From Candidatus Scatonaster coprocaballi (GTDB lineage Bacteria; Bacillota; Clostridia; Saccharofermentanales; Saccharofermentanaceae), in contig JAGHVD010000064.1 in the NCBI GenBank assembly GCA_018064475.1, positions 1 through 64,000 on the forward strand: a stretch of 64,000 nucleotides of DNA. Direction: 5' to 3'. Below the pieces are notes generated by a model. It made no database searches, was not told the DNA's origin, and worked only from the letters and a program-made list of their open reading frames with translations. The position numbers were made by a program, and so were the translations under genes. Below are positions 10,888 to 19,647 of the stretch, piece by piece (the stretch's first letter is position 1; each line of letters starts with the position of its first letter).

Positions 10888-12140
10888 GATTCGCCTTTCT
10901 CACTCGATGTGGAGAACGAAAGTTTCTTCTTCGGAAGGATAGAAGTCAGTGGTGTTCCTTCAGAGTATTCAGGCTTCTTGGCCAGAATGACCAGCCAGAA
11001 TGGATTATAAGCCATCTCTGCGAAGTGATGGGCAACGATGCAGTTCAGTGAGATGAATGCGACGACTAAGACGAGATGCAGATCCTTGCGGTTGTGAAAT
11101 GCGATGTATGCGAATACGCCAATAGCAATCAAAGCTGCGAAGATACCAAAAGTGAACAGGATGTTCAGGTATGAACAGTCGACGAAGTTGTAACCTTCCG
11201 GAACTTGATCATTGGAAACATTACCCATGCCGATCCAAGTAACATCCTGTCCGAAAAGACTCATTCCAATCTCTGAGAATGCACGGTGTCCAAGTCTCAA
11301 TCTTCCAGAGAGTGTGTCATTCAGTTTCTGAAGGATGGAGATCGATGGTGAATAAGCAAGAGTCAGTCCTGTCATGATGATGGCAGCAATTGGCGTGAAT
11401 AGCGGAGCGAGCCTCTCCAGAAGTTTCTGCCAGAACACTTTCAACTTAGAAGATGTCGCTTGCTTCTGTAGTTGTTCATGGAAGAAGAAAACTGCCAATG
11501 CCAACATCATGCAGATGAAATCCAATTTTCCAAAAGTGAAATAGAAAACAACGGAAGAGAGTGCAACCAGTCCAATCCAGTGGAACCATCCCATCTTCTT
11601 GCTATATAGGTAAAGGCAGATCAGCAACATGAAGAAAAACTTAGCAGAATAGTCTGTACACCAGATGCTTCCGAATGCATAACGGGTCATGCCGTGCTGA
11701 TGATTGATGATGTTTGGGATGACGCCGACGATTGCAAGCGTTGTATACATGCAGACAAGCAGGACAGATTCGATAAGGTACACACGTAGTATCTTGCGGA
11801 AATCTATGCCATATGCGGCCACAATACAGAGGACAGTCAAATAAAGATCAGGGTTCCAGACGACGTTGAAGAACTGGAAACCGAATATACACATGATGAG
11901 AAGAAGAAGTGTCTTATAGGTGAGTTCCATCTTATCGAACAGGAGAAGTTTGATACTTACAAGACCAAACGGGAAGAAATACATGAGAAGAAGCCACAAC
12001 GTATCCAGATGACAGAGGCATTCTCCGTAAAGTGTCGTCTCGGCCAAGATGATGCAGGCGATCCATGGAATGAATAGGGCAAAGAATAGGATCTCCCCGT
12101 AGTTATGTTGTTTGTCACCCAAGTGCTCTACTTTATTCAT
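10884..12140 (-). CDS. Wzy-like O-antigen/EPS polymerase, membrane protein
   Basis: A 418-residue polytopic protein with roughly 10-11 hydrophobic helices and a larger loop (about 285-345, containing SGRLRLGHRAF and WIGMGNVS), the layout of Wzy/O-antigen ligase family polymerases. Sequence similarity within this family is low, so the call rests on topology, the loop motif and its position as first gene of the capsule/EPS operon. The start MNKVEH follows CGGAGGTAGC. It overlaps the next gene by 4 bp. Confidence 0.72.
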   Translation of the reverse strand: MNKVEHLGDKQHNYGEILFFALFIPWIACIILAETTLYGECLCHLDTLWLLLMYFFPFGLVSIKLLLFDKMELTYKTLLLLIMCIFGFQFFNVVWNPDLYLTVLCIVAAYGIDFRKILRVYLIESVLLVCMYTTLAIVGVIPNIINHQHGMTRYAFGSIWCTDYSAKFFFMLLICLYLYSKKMGWFHWIGLVALSSVVFYFTFGKLDFICMMLALAVFFFHEQLQKQATSSKLKVFWQKLLERLAPLFTPIAAIIMTGLTLAYSPSISILQKLNDTLSGRLRLGHRAFSEIGMSLFGQDVTWIGMGNVSNDQVPEGYNFVDCSYLNILFTFGIFAALIAIGVFAYIAFHNRKDLHLVLVVAFISLNCIVAHHFAEMAYNPFWLVILAKKPEYSEGTPLTSILPKKKLSFSTSSEKGES

Positions 12141-12179
12141 GCTACCTCCGAAAGACGATTCCACATTCTATATATGACC

Positions 12180-12185
12180 ATTATA
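12180..12185 (-). promoter_or_regulatory. Possible -10 element for the polysaccharide operon
   Basis: A perfect TATAAT on the minus strand, 40 bp upstream of the polymerase start. No good -35 is found at 16-18 bp, so an activator may be needed. Confidence 0.35.
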
Positions 12186-12269
12186 CATAAATCACGGCAA
12201 AGTACCACGAGAAACCTAGGAAAGTTACAAGGCATGTAGGAAAATGTACGTATACGGCATAAGCTATTC

Positions 12270-12298
12270 TTGCACTCCTGCGTTGAAGCGGTTAAAAT
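12270..12298 (+). promoter_or_regulatory. Promoter of cysK
   Basis: TTGCAC, 17-bp spacer, TAAAAT, about 58 bp upstream of the cysK start. A short GGAG...CTCC inverted repeat lies between promoter and gene. No T-box or SAM riboswitch is visible in this short leader. Confidence 0.55.
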
Positions 12299-12355
12299 GT
12301 TTAGTCAGTAATATAGAATTCTTCCGGAGATTTGCTCCGCGGAAAGCAGGAAAAT

Positions 12356-13285
12356 ATGGTTTACAACAATGTCTTAGAAGCTGTTGGTCATACACCGATG
12401 ATTCAGTTGTCCTCTCGCATGGTTGGCGAGGACTGCGCTCGCGTATTGGTCAAGTATGAGGGCTTGAATGTGGGCGGTTCGATTAAGACACGAACTGCGC
12501 TGAACATGATTGAACAGGCAGAACATGACGGCATTATCACGAAGAACACAATTATTGTTGAGCCAACTTCCGGTAATCAGGGAATCGGACTTGCGCTGGT
12601 CGGCGCGGTTCGTGGATACAAGACGATTATCATTATGCCGGATTCCGTCTCCTGCGAACGTCGTTACTTAGTTGAGCACTATGGTGCAGAAGTGAAGTTG
12701 ATTCACGATGATGGTGATATTGGTAAGGCCATTGATGAGTGCCTGAAGCTTGCCATGAAGATGCAGGAAGAAGATCCGAATGTATATGTTCCGCAGCAGT
12801 TCACAAATCCGGCGAATCCGATGGTTCATCGCCATCACACAGGAATTGAGATCCTGGAACAGGTTGCAGGTCCAATCGACGGCTTCTGCGCAGGAATCGG
12901 TACCGGCGGTACACTATCCGGCATTGGTGAAGTGCTGAAGGCACAGAATCCGAACATCAAGATCTGGGCGGTTGAACCTGAGAATGCAGCTATCCTTGCT
13001 GGTGGAAATATCGGTTCTCACTTACAGATGGGTATCGGCGATGGCTTGATCCCGGATAATCTGAATACAGAGATTTTCGAAGATGTATACGTAGTGACCG
13101 ATGATGAGGCGATTGGTACGGCGAAAGACTTGGCTAGAAAAGAAGGCCTGATGTGCGGAATCTCCTCTGGCTCCAATGTCGCAGCCGCGCTTGCTTTGGC
13201 CAAAAAGCTTGGTAAAGGTAAGACTGTCGTGACTGTTATTCCGGATACTGCGGAGAGATACTTCAGCACACCACTTTTCGGCTGA
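12356..13285 (+). CDS. cysK: Cysteine synthase family (O-acetylserine sulfhydrylase)
   Basis: A 309-residue PLP fold-type II enzyme that makes cysteine from O-acetylserine and sulfide in the cytosol. The N terminus VYNNVLEAVGHTPM is typical. The PLP lysine is in GGSIKTR (Lys 44, usually GGSVKDR), the phosphate loop is GTGGTLSG, and the C terminus has DTAERYFSTPLF. The substrate loop reads TSGNQG (71-76) where cysteine synthases almost always have TSGNTG, so the substrate preference could differ. The start MVYNN follows GCAGG and matches family length. The 3' end overlaps the convergent maf gene by 23 bp. Confidence 0.88.
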   Translation: MVYNNVLEAVGHTPMIQLSSRMVGEDCARVLVKYEGLNVGGSIKTRTALNMIEQAEHDGIITKNTIIVEPTSGNQGIGLALVGAVRGYKTIIIMPDSVSCERRYLVEHYGAEVKLIHDDGDIGKAIDECLKLAMKMQEEDPNVYVPQQFTNPANPMVHRHHTGIEILEQVAGPIDGFCAGIGTGGTLSGIGEVLKAQNPNIKIWAVEPENAAILAGGNIGSHLQMGIGDGLIPDNLNTEIFEDVYVVTDDEAIGTAKDLARKEGLMCGISSGSNVAAALALAKKLGKGKTVVTVIPDTAERYFSTPLFG

Positions 13286-13970
13286 GTACGTGATACAAAC
13301 GTGAGATCGGCAAACCGACGACAGCGTAGTAGTCGCCGCTGATGGAGTCGATCAGTAGCGCACCCTCGTCCTGGATACCATATGCACCGGCTTTGTCCAT
13401 AGGTGATCCGCCAGCTACATATCTATCGATGAGCATTTCTTGTGTCTGATCCAGTTCGTGGAAGGTTACGTCTGCGTACGAGACGAAAGTTTCGGCGCCG
13501 TCTTGAGAAAGAACGGTGACGCCGGTATACACGCGGTGTGTCTGCCCACTTAACGTAATCAACATCTCTTTGGCATCTTCCGCATCCTTTGGTTTTCCCA
13601 GAATCTGCTGTGTACACACGACGATCGTGTCCGAACCGATGACCACTACATCCTTATTTTCCTCAGCATCTGTTTCCTGTAACGGGTTATAAATTGCAGA
13701 AGCCTTGGCCAGCGCAAGTGCTTGGACGATTTCTTCAGCAGTGCGGTACATAAGCGGCACCGCATTTTGAATATTCGGTACGTCCAATGGGCCTGCGCCC
13801 ATAGGATTCAGCCCTGGCTGCGCACCACCCATGCCGAGATTCCTGATCAGGATGCTCTCACTGATGGCTGATTCATCCACCTTGGCTTCGGCGATTTCGA
13901 AAGAGAAACCCATACGTCCGAGTAATTCAGCACGTCGGGGAGATTTGCTGGCTAGGATCAATTTGGTCAT
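13263..13970 (-). CDS. maf: Maf-like nucleotide pyrophosphatase with an insertion
   Basis: A 235-residue member of the Maf/Ham1-type house-cleaning nucleotide pyrophosphatases, which hydrolyse modified or non-canonical dTTP/UTP-type nucleotides. It shows LILASKSPRRAELL, VDES, VVIGSDTIVV, GKPKDAEDAKEML, SGQTHRVYTGV and DKAGAYGIQD, all diagnostic. About 30 extra residues, rich in Gly, Pro and Asn (about 40-70), are inserted between VDES and the helix ending LAKASA, making it longer than the usual 190-200. The start follows GGAGGCGTAATCT. Confidence 0.9.
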   Translation of the reverse strand: MTKLILASKSPRRAELLGRMGFSFEIAEAKVDESAISESILIRNLGMGGAQPGLNPMGAGPLDVPNIQNAVPLMYRTAEEIVQALALAKASAIYNPLQETDAEENKDVVVIGSDTIVVCTQQILGKPKDAEDAKEMLITLSGQTHRVYTGVTVLSQDGAETFVSYADVTFHELDQTQEMLIDRYVAGGSPMDKAGAYGIQDEGALLIDSISGDYYAVVGLPISRLYHVLSRKVVC

Positions 13971-14023
13971 AGATTACGCCTCCAAGGTTCATTCTGGGGA
14001 AATTCTATCACGCGTGCGAACAA

Positions 14024-14052
14024 GTGACAAGGGAAGGTTGAAGCGGTATAAT
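14024..14052 (+). promoter_or_regulatory. Promoter of the 14094 membrane-protein operon
   Basis: GTGACA, 17-bp spacer, TATAAT, about 40 bp upstream of the start codon. Confidence 0.65.
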
Positions 14053-14093
14053 ACCCTTACTTATGTACACAGAATGGGAGGTAAGAAGCGAAA

Positions 14094-15113
14094 ATGAAAC
14101 GTGATATCATCGTGGATGTTTTTCTCGGCGCATTATTGCTCTCCATCCTGTTTGTGTTCTCATTTCCGGTTTTCTTTGCCTTTGATGCCAATATTGTGCG
14201 TAATATCAGTCTGATTGAACGTTTGATGAGCGTATGCTTCCTTCTTGCTTTCATTTTGACGGGAATCTGGGCATGCTGGAAGAAGAAAATCTGGGTGGCA
14301 ATCGGTCTTGCGACTTATGCTATTCTCCCGTATATTCCCAAGTGGTTCCTGCCGAAGGTAGAGACAAGTATTGCGCAGAATGGCCGAAATATAGGAAAAT
14401 CCATGCTGTCCATGTTCCTTCATCGAATCTACGAGGTGACGCATGCACCTTTTACGGGCCTCATTGGCATGGTGTCTGAGAAATCAGCAGAACGAATGGC
14501 CTATAAATTGTTGCCTAGTATTATTATTGGCTATATTCTGGCACAGATCATACATTTCTACTACAAAGCCTATATGACAGAGAAGAAGCAGAAGCACGAT
14601 TTCGCTCACTTCCGTCGGGCACAGGCGCATCAGACACCAGCATTTGCAGGCGCTGCACCGGTCGTATCGGAACCCCTGGGTACCGTGATCAAGGATGAGA
14701 ATGATGAGATTGCGAAAGAGACATATTCCGTAAAACCTGAACAGGCGCCAACGACTGAGCTTCGCCGTGAAGAACCAACTTCGCCGACGATCGAAGCAAC
14801 AACGGTAGTGCCTGCGATCGAGGCGACATCTAGTGATACCCAAGTGATTGCACTGGCCGCAACAGCCCCGACCTCCAAGTCGAAAGAAGAGACACAGGTC
14901 ATCTCACTGGCTGCGACGGCCCCCTCTTCACGACCATCCGAAGAGAAGACGCAAGTCATCTCCCTGTCGGCAGTTGCGCCGACTTCGAATGTTGAAGAGA
15001 AGAAAGAAGACGTAGAAGAAACCGAAGAGAAGAAAGAGAACAAGGAATTAGATTTTCCGGATGTCCATGGAGAAGCGGAGAAAATCGATGTTTTTGGCGA
15101 TAGTGAGCCGTAA
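14094..15113 (+). CDS. Unknown membrane protein with a repetitive cytoplasmic tail
   Basis: A 339-residue protein I cannot place in a family. Residues 1-100 hold about three hydrophobic helices, and another (about 140-160) follows; the remainder is a low-complexity hydrophilic tail. The tail contains three copies of a motif, TQVIALAATAPTS, TQVISLAATAPSS and TQVISLSAVAPTS, spaced by 20-22 residues and linked by Glu/Ser/Thr-rich stretches, then a Glu/Lys-rich run. The repeats look like short peptide docking motifs, but no partner is known. It lies 12 bp upstream of the hemolysin III gene, so the two are probably co-transcribed. The ribosome site GGGAGG is 12 bp from the ATG. Confidence 0.7.
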   Translation: MKRDIIVDVFLGALLLSILFVFSFPVFFAFDANIVRNISLIERLMSVCFLLAFILTGIWACWKKKIWVAIGLATYAILPYIPKWFLPKVETSIAQNGRNIGKSMLSMFLHRIYEVTHAPFTGLIGMVSEKSAERMAYKLLPSIIIGYILAQIIHFYYKAYMTEKKQKHDFAHFRRAQAHQTPAFAGAAPVVSEPLGTVIKDENDEIAKETYSVKPEQAPTTELRREEPTSPTIEATTVVPAIEATSSDTQVIALAATAPTSKSKEETQVISLAATAPSSRPSEEKTQVISLSAVAPTSNVEEKKEDVEETEEKKENKELDFPDVHGEAEKIDVFGDSEP

Positions 15114-15125
15114 GGAGGAATTGGG

Positions 15126-15917
15126 ATGTCTACGAACAAAGCATTCTGGCGAAATTGGTTAGAAAGTGAGAAAAATCACAAAGAGAATAGTGAATCAACT
15201 GCCGCCGATTCACTCGAAGAAGGTCTGAAGGAACTGGACTGGGCTGAAGGCGAAACAGCGAAGAAAGCCAAGAAAGAAGAAACTTTCGGCGAAGAGATCG
15301 GTAATTCTACGACCCACGGTGTCATGGCACTTTTTATGCTGGGCATCATTCCATATGCAGCGGTACACGCATATCTCAACAGTACAACCGGTCATCCAAT
15401 CTTGGATACTGTTGCCATTTCGATTTTCTGTATCTGCACATTTCTGATGTTCTTGATGTCGACAATTGATCATACGATGAAACACGGTACGATCCAGAAG
15501 GCCATCTTCAATCGACTGGATCACATTATGATCTTCTATGCCATTGCAGGTGCCTATACACCGATCTGCTTGAGTACGATCGGCGGAAAATGGGGACTGG
15601 GTCTTTGCATCGCACAATGGTGCGTGGTAATCGGCGGAACTTTGGTGAAAGCAATCGCATTCTCTAAGACTGCCTTCTCCTATGTATTCTCGTCACTTCT
15701 TTACCTGCTTATGGGTTGGATGATCGTGTTATGCTTTCCAATCCTGTACGCACAGGCCTCCCATGTAACATTCTGGCTACTGGTGGCAGGTGGACTTTGC
15801 TACACCACCAGCGTGATCTTATTCTTCATGCGATTTAAGTTCGCACACATGACATTCCACATTTTGGTTGATTTCGGCGCAATCTGTCATGTCATTGCAC
15901 TTTGCTTCTTTAGTTGA
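15126..15917 (+). CDS. Hemolysin III / PAQR-family membrane protein
   Basis: A 263-residue protein with a hydrophilic N-terminal extension (about 1-55, Glu/Lys rich) and seven predicted helices. Family marks are EEIGNSTTHG in helix 1, STIDHTMKHG, FNRLDHIMIFYAIAGAYTP and the last-helix histidines in FHILVDFGAICHVIAL, which match the metal-binding positions of the PAQR superfamily. Related bacterial proteins are called YqfA/TrhA and influence membrane lipid homeostasis; haemolysin activity is not implied. The start follows AGGAGGAATTGGG. The N-terminal extension is unusual for the family. Confidence 0.88.
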   Translation: MSTNKAFWRNWLESEKNHKENSESTAADSLEEGLKELDWAEGETAKKAKKEETFGEEIGNSTTHGVMALFMLGIIPYAAVHAYLNSTTGHPILDTVAISIFCICTFLMFLMSTIDHTMKHGTIQKAIFNRLDHIMIFYAIAGAYTPICLSTIGGKWGLGLCIAQWCVVIGGTLVKAIAFSKTAFSYVFSSLLYLLMGWMIVLCFPILYAQASHVTFWLLVAGGLCYTTSVILFFMRFKFAHMTFHILVDFGAICHVIALCFFS

Positions 15918-16034
15918 GACGTTTTTCTGATTCGTCTCGTCTACATTACGAAACCGTCACATATACCTTGACACTCACTCGTATAATGGTGAAGGTATTC
16001 AAGATACTTATTTCGAAAATTGAGGAGATAGAAA

Positions 16035-17720
16035 ATGAAGAAACAAACGAGAGCGATTGCTTCCACGCTGATTTTTGCCATGTTACTTGGCGTGACAGCT
16101 TGTTCGAAGAAGAACTCCAATAAGTCAAAGAAGAAATTCTCGGTTGCCACGCAGGCAGAAACGACCGAGGCGCCATCCGAGACGACTGAATCAACAACCG
16201 AGTCGACGACGGAGACAACGACGGAAACCACTACGGAAGCGACTTCCAATCCTTTAGGCCTGAAGATCGATGTTCCGCAGGAGAACTGTGAGATTCAGTT
16301 CTTGCCGGAGGAGGAGCGTTTCAAGTATGACATGGTGTTGGAATTGAACGAGGCAGACCATACAGTCGGCGGTCACGTTGTCGTGAACTTCTATAACAAT
16401 TCCAGCGAAGAATGGAATCAGCTTTGCATGCGCGACTATTCCAGCCTTTTCAAAGAAGCACATCACGATGGGTTCCAGGAGATTGAAGTGAAGGAAGGTG
16501 CACTGACAGAGGTGACGAACGTGATGAATGAGACAACATCACAAGCGTTGACCTGTAATCGTGATGCCGATGTATCGGTACTCTGGATCCCGCTTGATCA
16601 GAACCTGAAGCCGGGTGAACATATGACACTGTCCTACGATTTCAAGGCAACGATCCCGCTTGTTGCAGATCGATATGGTTTGAGTGACGGTGTGTACAAC
16701 GTGACGAACTTCTATCCGATTCTTGCAGTCTACGAAGATGGCAAGGGTTTCTCTCATGAAGCATACTATAACTTCGGTGAGTGCTTCTATTCTGAAATCT
16801 CCAACTATCACGTAACACTTACTCTTCCTGAGAAGATGAAGTTGCTCTCCACAGGCGTGGAGAATACGCCTGCCAATGCAGACGGCAAAAACACTTACAC
16901 CATTGAAGCACCGTGCGTACGTGACTTCGTCTTCTGTGCCAGTGAGAACTTCAAGTTCTTCGAAGATGACTACGATGGCATTCACATTCGTCTGGTATAC
17001 GATGAGGCACATCCGTGCGGAGATACAATGGATGCATGCGCGGAGGCTTCGCTCCAAGCAGCCAAGGATTCTTTCGCGGCTTTCAACAAGGCATTTGGTA
17101 AATATCCATATCCTGAAGTGGACATTGTTCTGGCACCGATCGATGCCGGTGGTATGGAGTATCCGAACCTGATCATCTGCACGGTTGATGCAATGTACTG
17201 CTTAACAAACTCTTATGAATCGTTCCCGTACGAGCAGATGGCTATCGTTGTGGCGCACGAACTGGGACACCAGTGGTTCATGGGAATCGTTGGTAACAAT
17301 TCCGGTATGGAGCCGTGGTTGGATGAATCGTTTGCTTCCTATACTGAATTTGTCTTCTATGAGTATCTTGGCGTGGAAGATGAGATGGAATTGTATTCTA
17401 GGGAGACTTTTGATTTAACCAAAGAACCATGGTTGACCTCGATGCAGGCCAACGGCATTCTGCCTATCAATCGTTCGTTCTATGATTTTGAGGATGCAGA
17501 CAGTTACATCCTGGCGGCCTATTCCTACGGTAAGATTGCGCTTTATCAGATGGAGGAAATCCTCGGACGTGAGGCGTTCCACGGAATCTTGCGTGAATAC
17601 GTGCACCGCAATGCTTTTACCAACTCTACATCGAGCCGCTTCTTCGGGGTCCTTCTTGAATGTGCAGGGCAAGACAATGCGGACTTGAACAAACTGATCG
17701 AAGTGTTGTTCGATATCTGA
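16035..17720 (+). CDS. M1-family metallopeptidase lipoprotein
   Basis: A 561-residue exported zinc peptidase. A signal peptide ends in a lipobox with Cys 23 (GVTAC), followed by a Lys-rich then Thr/Glu/Ser-rich linker (about 40-72). The rest resembles M1 aminopeptidases: a beta-rich N domain, GGMEYPNL in place of GAMEN, and HELGHQWF (His 408, Glu 409, His 412) with the third zinc ligand Glu 431 in WLDESFASY, the exact HEXXH-18-E spacing. The changed GxMEN motif leaves exo- versus endopeptidase activity open. It should act outside the cell, anchored by lipid. The start follows GAGGAGATAGAAA. Confidence 0.88.
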   Translation: MKKQTRAIASTLIFAMLLGVTACSKKNSNKSKKKFSVATQAETTEAPSETTESTTESTTETTTETTTEATSNPLGLKIDVPQENCEIQFLPEEERFKYDMVLELNEADHTVGGHVVVNFYNNSSEEWNQLCMRDYSSLFKEAHHDGFQEIEVKEGALTEVTNVMNETTSQALTCNRDADVSVLWIPLDQNLKPGEHMTLSYDFKATIPLVADRYGLSDGVYNVTNFYPILAVYEDGKGFSHEAYYNFGECFYSEISNYHVTLTLPEKMKLLSTGVENTPANADGKNTYTIEAPCVRDFVFCASENFKFFEDDYDGIHIRLVYDEAHPCGDTMDACAEASLQAAKDSFAAFNKAFGKYPYPEVDIVLAPIDAGGMEYPNLIICTVDAMYCLTNSYESFPYEQMAIVVAHELGHQWFMGIVGNNSGMEPWLDESFASYTEFVFYEYLGVEDEMELYSRETFDLTKEPWLTSMQANGILPINRSFYDFEDADSYILAAYSYGKIALYQMEEILGREAFHGILREYVHRNAFTNSTSSRFFGVLLECAGQDNADLNKLIEVLFDI

Positions 17721-17755
17721 ACCGGAAAAAGCATTCGAAACAAGTTGAGAAAAAC

Positions 17756-17800
17756 ATGGAGATACGTGGCATTACGCGATGTATCTCCATTTCTATTCTT
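17756..17800 (+). terminator. Terminator of the M1 peptidase gene
   Basis: ATGGAGATAC pairs exactly with GTATCTCCAT across a 15-nt loop, followed by TTCTATTCTT. It overlaps the start of the next promoter. Confidence 0.75.
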
Positions 17801-17827
17801 GCATTATCGGTGTTCCCGAATTATAAT
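17799..17827 (+). promoter_or_regulatory. Promoter of the foldase gene
   Basis: TTGCAT, 17-bp spacer, TATAAT, about 47 bp upstream of the ATG at 17874. Confidence 0.7.
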
Positions 17828-17873
17828 GAGGCGTGCTGATTATTTTAAGTATTAGAGAAGGAAGGGCATAAAT

Positions 17874-19448
17874 ATGTCTAAGACAGATAAATCTTCTAAA
17901 GCGAAGACGAAGAAACATATGAAGGTCTCGAAGAAGAATAAGATCATTATCGCCGTATCCATTGTGCTTGCGGTGTTGATCTGCTTCTCTTATGTGGCGA
18001 TGCAGATCGGTCTGCCGGCTAAGGTGCTGACCGGTGCGAAGATCGTCAAGACAACAGATGGTAAAGAGAAGACCGTGAAGCGTATTCCAATCGTTGAGAT
18101 GAACTATTACTTCACAATTGCTGCGAATCAGCTGATGGCATACGGTAGTGGAATCGATGCTTCTCAGTTGGATGAGGTTTGTGATCCGAATACAGGTAAG
18201 ACATACCGTGATGTGCTTTGGGAAGAGGCAGCAAGCTCTGCACAGGGTGACTACCTTCTCTACGAAGAAGCGATGAATTCCGGCTTCAAGCCTTCTTGCA
18301 CAGACCGCTATGTTGAGCTCCAGGTAGACTCTGTTCGCCAGACTTGCGATTACATGAACGCACTTCGTGGTACGAACATGACAGCAGACCAGTATTTGCA
18401 GAGTACATACGGTACAGGTATGACCATGCAGATTTATCGTAGAATCATGAGACGTACAGCTGTCATTGAAGAGTTCAGTGCTTATTTGCAGCAGACCACG
18501 ATGGTTCCAAATCAGGAGACAGTTCAGAAGAAGTTTGATGAGTCTCCGGAGACTTATACTTTCGTCAACTATCAACTCTACTTCGTAAGCGCAGAGCTTC
18601 CGGAGGAAACGACTGAGGAAGAGAAGACAAAACTGCTGGCTGAAGCTGAGAAGAAAGCCCACAAGATTGCAGATAACTGCAAGGATGTGGAAGAGTTCCA
18701 GAAGCGTGCATTGGAATTCTCTTCTGATGATTACAAGGAGCGTTTCGAAAAAGGTGAGGTAACGATGGCGAAGACCGGCGGTACCAAGGCGAATCTGACC
18801 AATGCTTCTCCGGAGTTTGCTGAAATGTGCTTCAATCCAGAGGCCAAGCCGCTTACGACGATGGTTTTCAAGGATTCTGAAGATCAGGGCTATTTCGCTG
18901 CAATGTTTGAGGAAGCTTATATCAAAGAAGATCCAACAGCTTCTTACCGTGTGATTGTTCTGAGAAATGGTGCACTTTCTGATATGACTGCTTCAGAGGA
19001 AGAGAAGGCTGCGGCGATTCAGGAAGCACACAAGGACGCTGAGGAACTCATGGCGAAGGCTACTTCTGAAGATGAGTTCATCAAATTGGCCAAAGAGAAT
19101 TCTGAGGATATGAACTCTTTCACCAGAGGCGGTTACTACGAAGGCGTTACACAGAACAGTTTCTCACCGGTTGATCCGGGTGACGGAAGTGAGCCGAAGC
19201 TTTCTGATGCAGATCAGAAACTGGTTGACTGGCTCTTCGATTCTTCTCGTAAAGCAGGTGACATGATCATCATTGACAGTGGTTCAAGTGTAAACCTCTA
19301 CTACTTCCACGATACAGCACCGGCTTGGATGGCTAGCCTGCGCGCACAGATGGCAAGTGAGAATTACACCACTTGGGCGAACGGCATCGTTTCGAATCCA
19401 ATCTACTCCGTGATCGTCAACCACGGTCTGATCGATTTCTTCTCTTGA
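17874..19448 (+). CDS. Membrane-anchored parvulin-like foldase (PrsA/SurA-like)
   Basis: A 524-residue extracytoplasmic chaperone/peptidyl-prolyl isomerase candidate. After a Lys-rich cytoplasmic start (1-25) comes one transmembrane anchor (about 26-46) with no lipobox. A SurA-like helical N domain (70-230) is followed by two weakly parvulin-like regions. The second one (about 350-485) has the clearer features: EDEFIKLAKENSED, GGYYEGV, VDWLFDSSRKAGD and NLYYFHD. It would help exported proteins fold at the membrane surface. It lies directly upstream of rpoB but has its own terminator, so the two are not linked in transcription. Confidence 0.8.
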   Translation: MSKTDKSSKAKTKKHMKVSKKNKIIIAVSIVLAVLICFSYVAMQIGLPAKVLTGAKIVKTTDGKEKTVKRIPIVEMNYYFTIAANQLMAYGSGIDASQLDEVCDPNTGKTYRDVLWEEAASSAQGDYLLYEEAMNSGFKPSCTDRYVELQVDSVRQTCDYMNALRGTNMTADQYLQSTYGTGMTMQIYRRIMRRTAVIEEFSAYLQQTTMVPNQETVQKKFDESPETYTFVNYQLYFVSAELPEETTEEEKTKLLAEAEKKAHKIADNCKDVEEFQKRALEFSSDDYKERFEKGEVTMAKTGGTKANLTNASPEFAEMCFNPEAKPLTTMVFKDSEDQGYFAAMFEEAYIKEDPTASYRVIVLRNGALSDMTASEEEKAAAIQEAHKDAEELMAKATSEDEFIKLAKENSEDMNSFTRGGYYEGVTQNSFSPVDPGDGSEPKLSDADQKLVDWLFDSSRKAGDMIIIDSGSSVNLYYFHDTAPAWMASLRAQMASENYTTWANGIVSNPIYSVIVNHGLIDFFS

Positions 19449-19503
19449 TGAGACGGGCTCCACGCCACAAGATCTTGTGAAGAAAACTTAAAGAAAAACC
19501 AGG

Positions 19504-19540
19504 AGGCTGTCTCAACCCAATGAGGCGGCCTTTTGTTTTC
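19504..19540 (+). terminator. Terminator between the foldase gene and rpoB
   Basis: AGGCTGTCTCA and TGAGGCGGCCT form an 11-bp stem with G-U pairs around a 6-nt loop, followed by TTTTGTTTT. Confidence 0.8.
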
Positions 19541-19618
19541 ACCCTTCTCAGATCGCTTTGCCGGTTTAGCTGTATCATGTGGGAAATAGAGGATATTTTC
19601 TGCTTTTGAAAAATTACG

Positions 19619-19647
19619 TTGACACCTGTATTTTTTCGTGGTACTAT
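19619..19647 (+). promoter_or_regulatory. Strong sigma-A promoter of rpoBC
   Basis: TTGACA, 17-bp spacer, TACTAT. It is followed by a leader of about 155 nt before rpoB that contains a small ATGGGTA...TGCCCAT hairpin (19662-19686) ending in TTTTG. That hairpin could attenuate, but this is speculative. Confidence 0.8.

Noticed and set aside
15968-15987. TTGACA and TATAAT before the M1 peptidase gene
   Set aside because: Only 8 bp separate them, too short for a sigma-A promoter.
17793-18662. 289-codon minus-strand frame over the foldase gene
   Set aside because: It has low-complexity, Cys/His-rich composition typical of antisense frames, and the plus-strand gene has promoter, ribosome site and homology.
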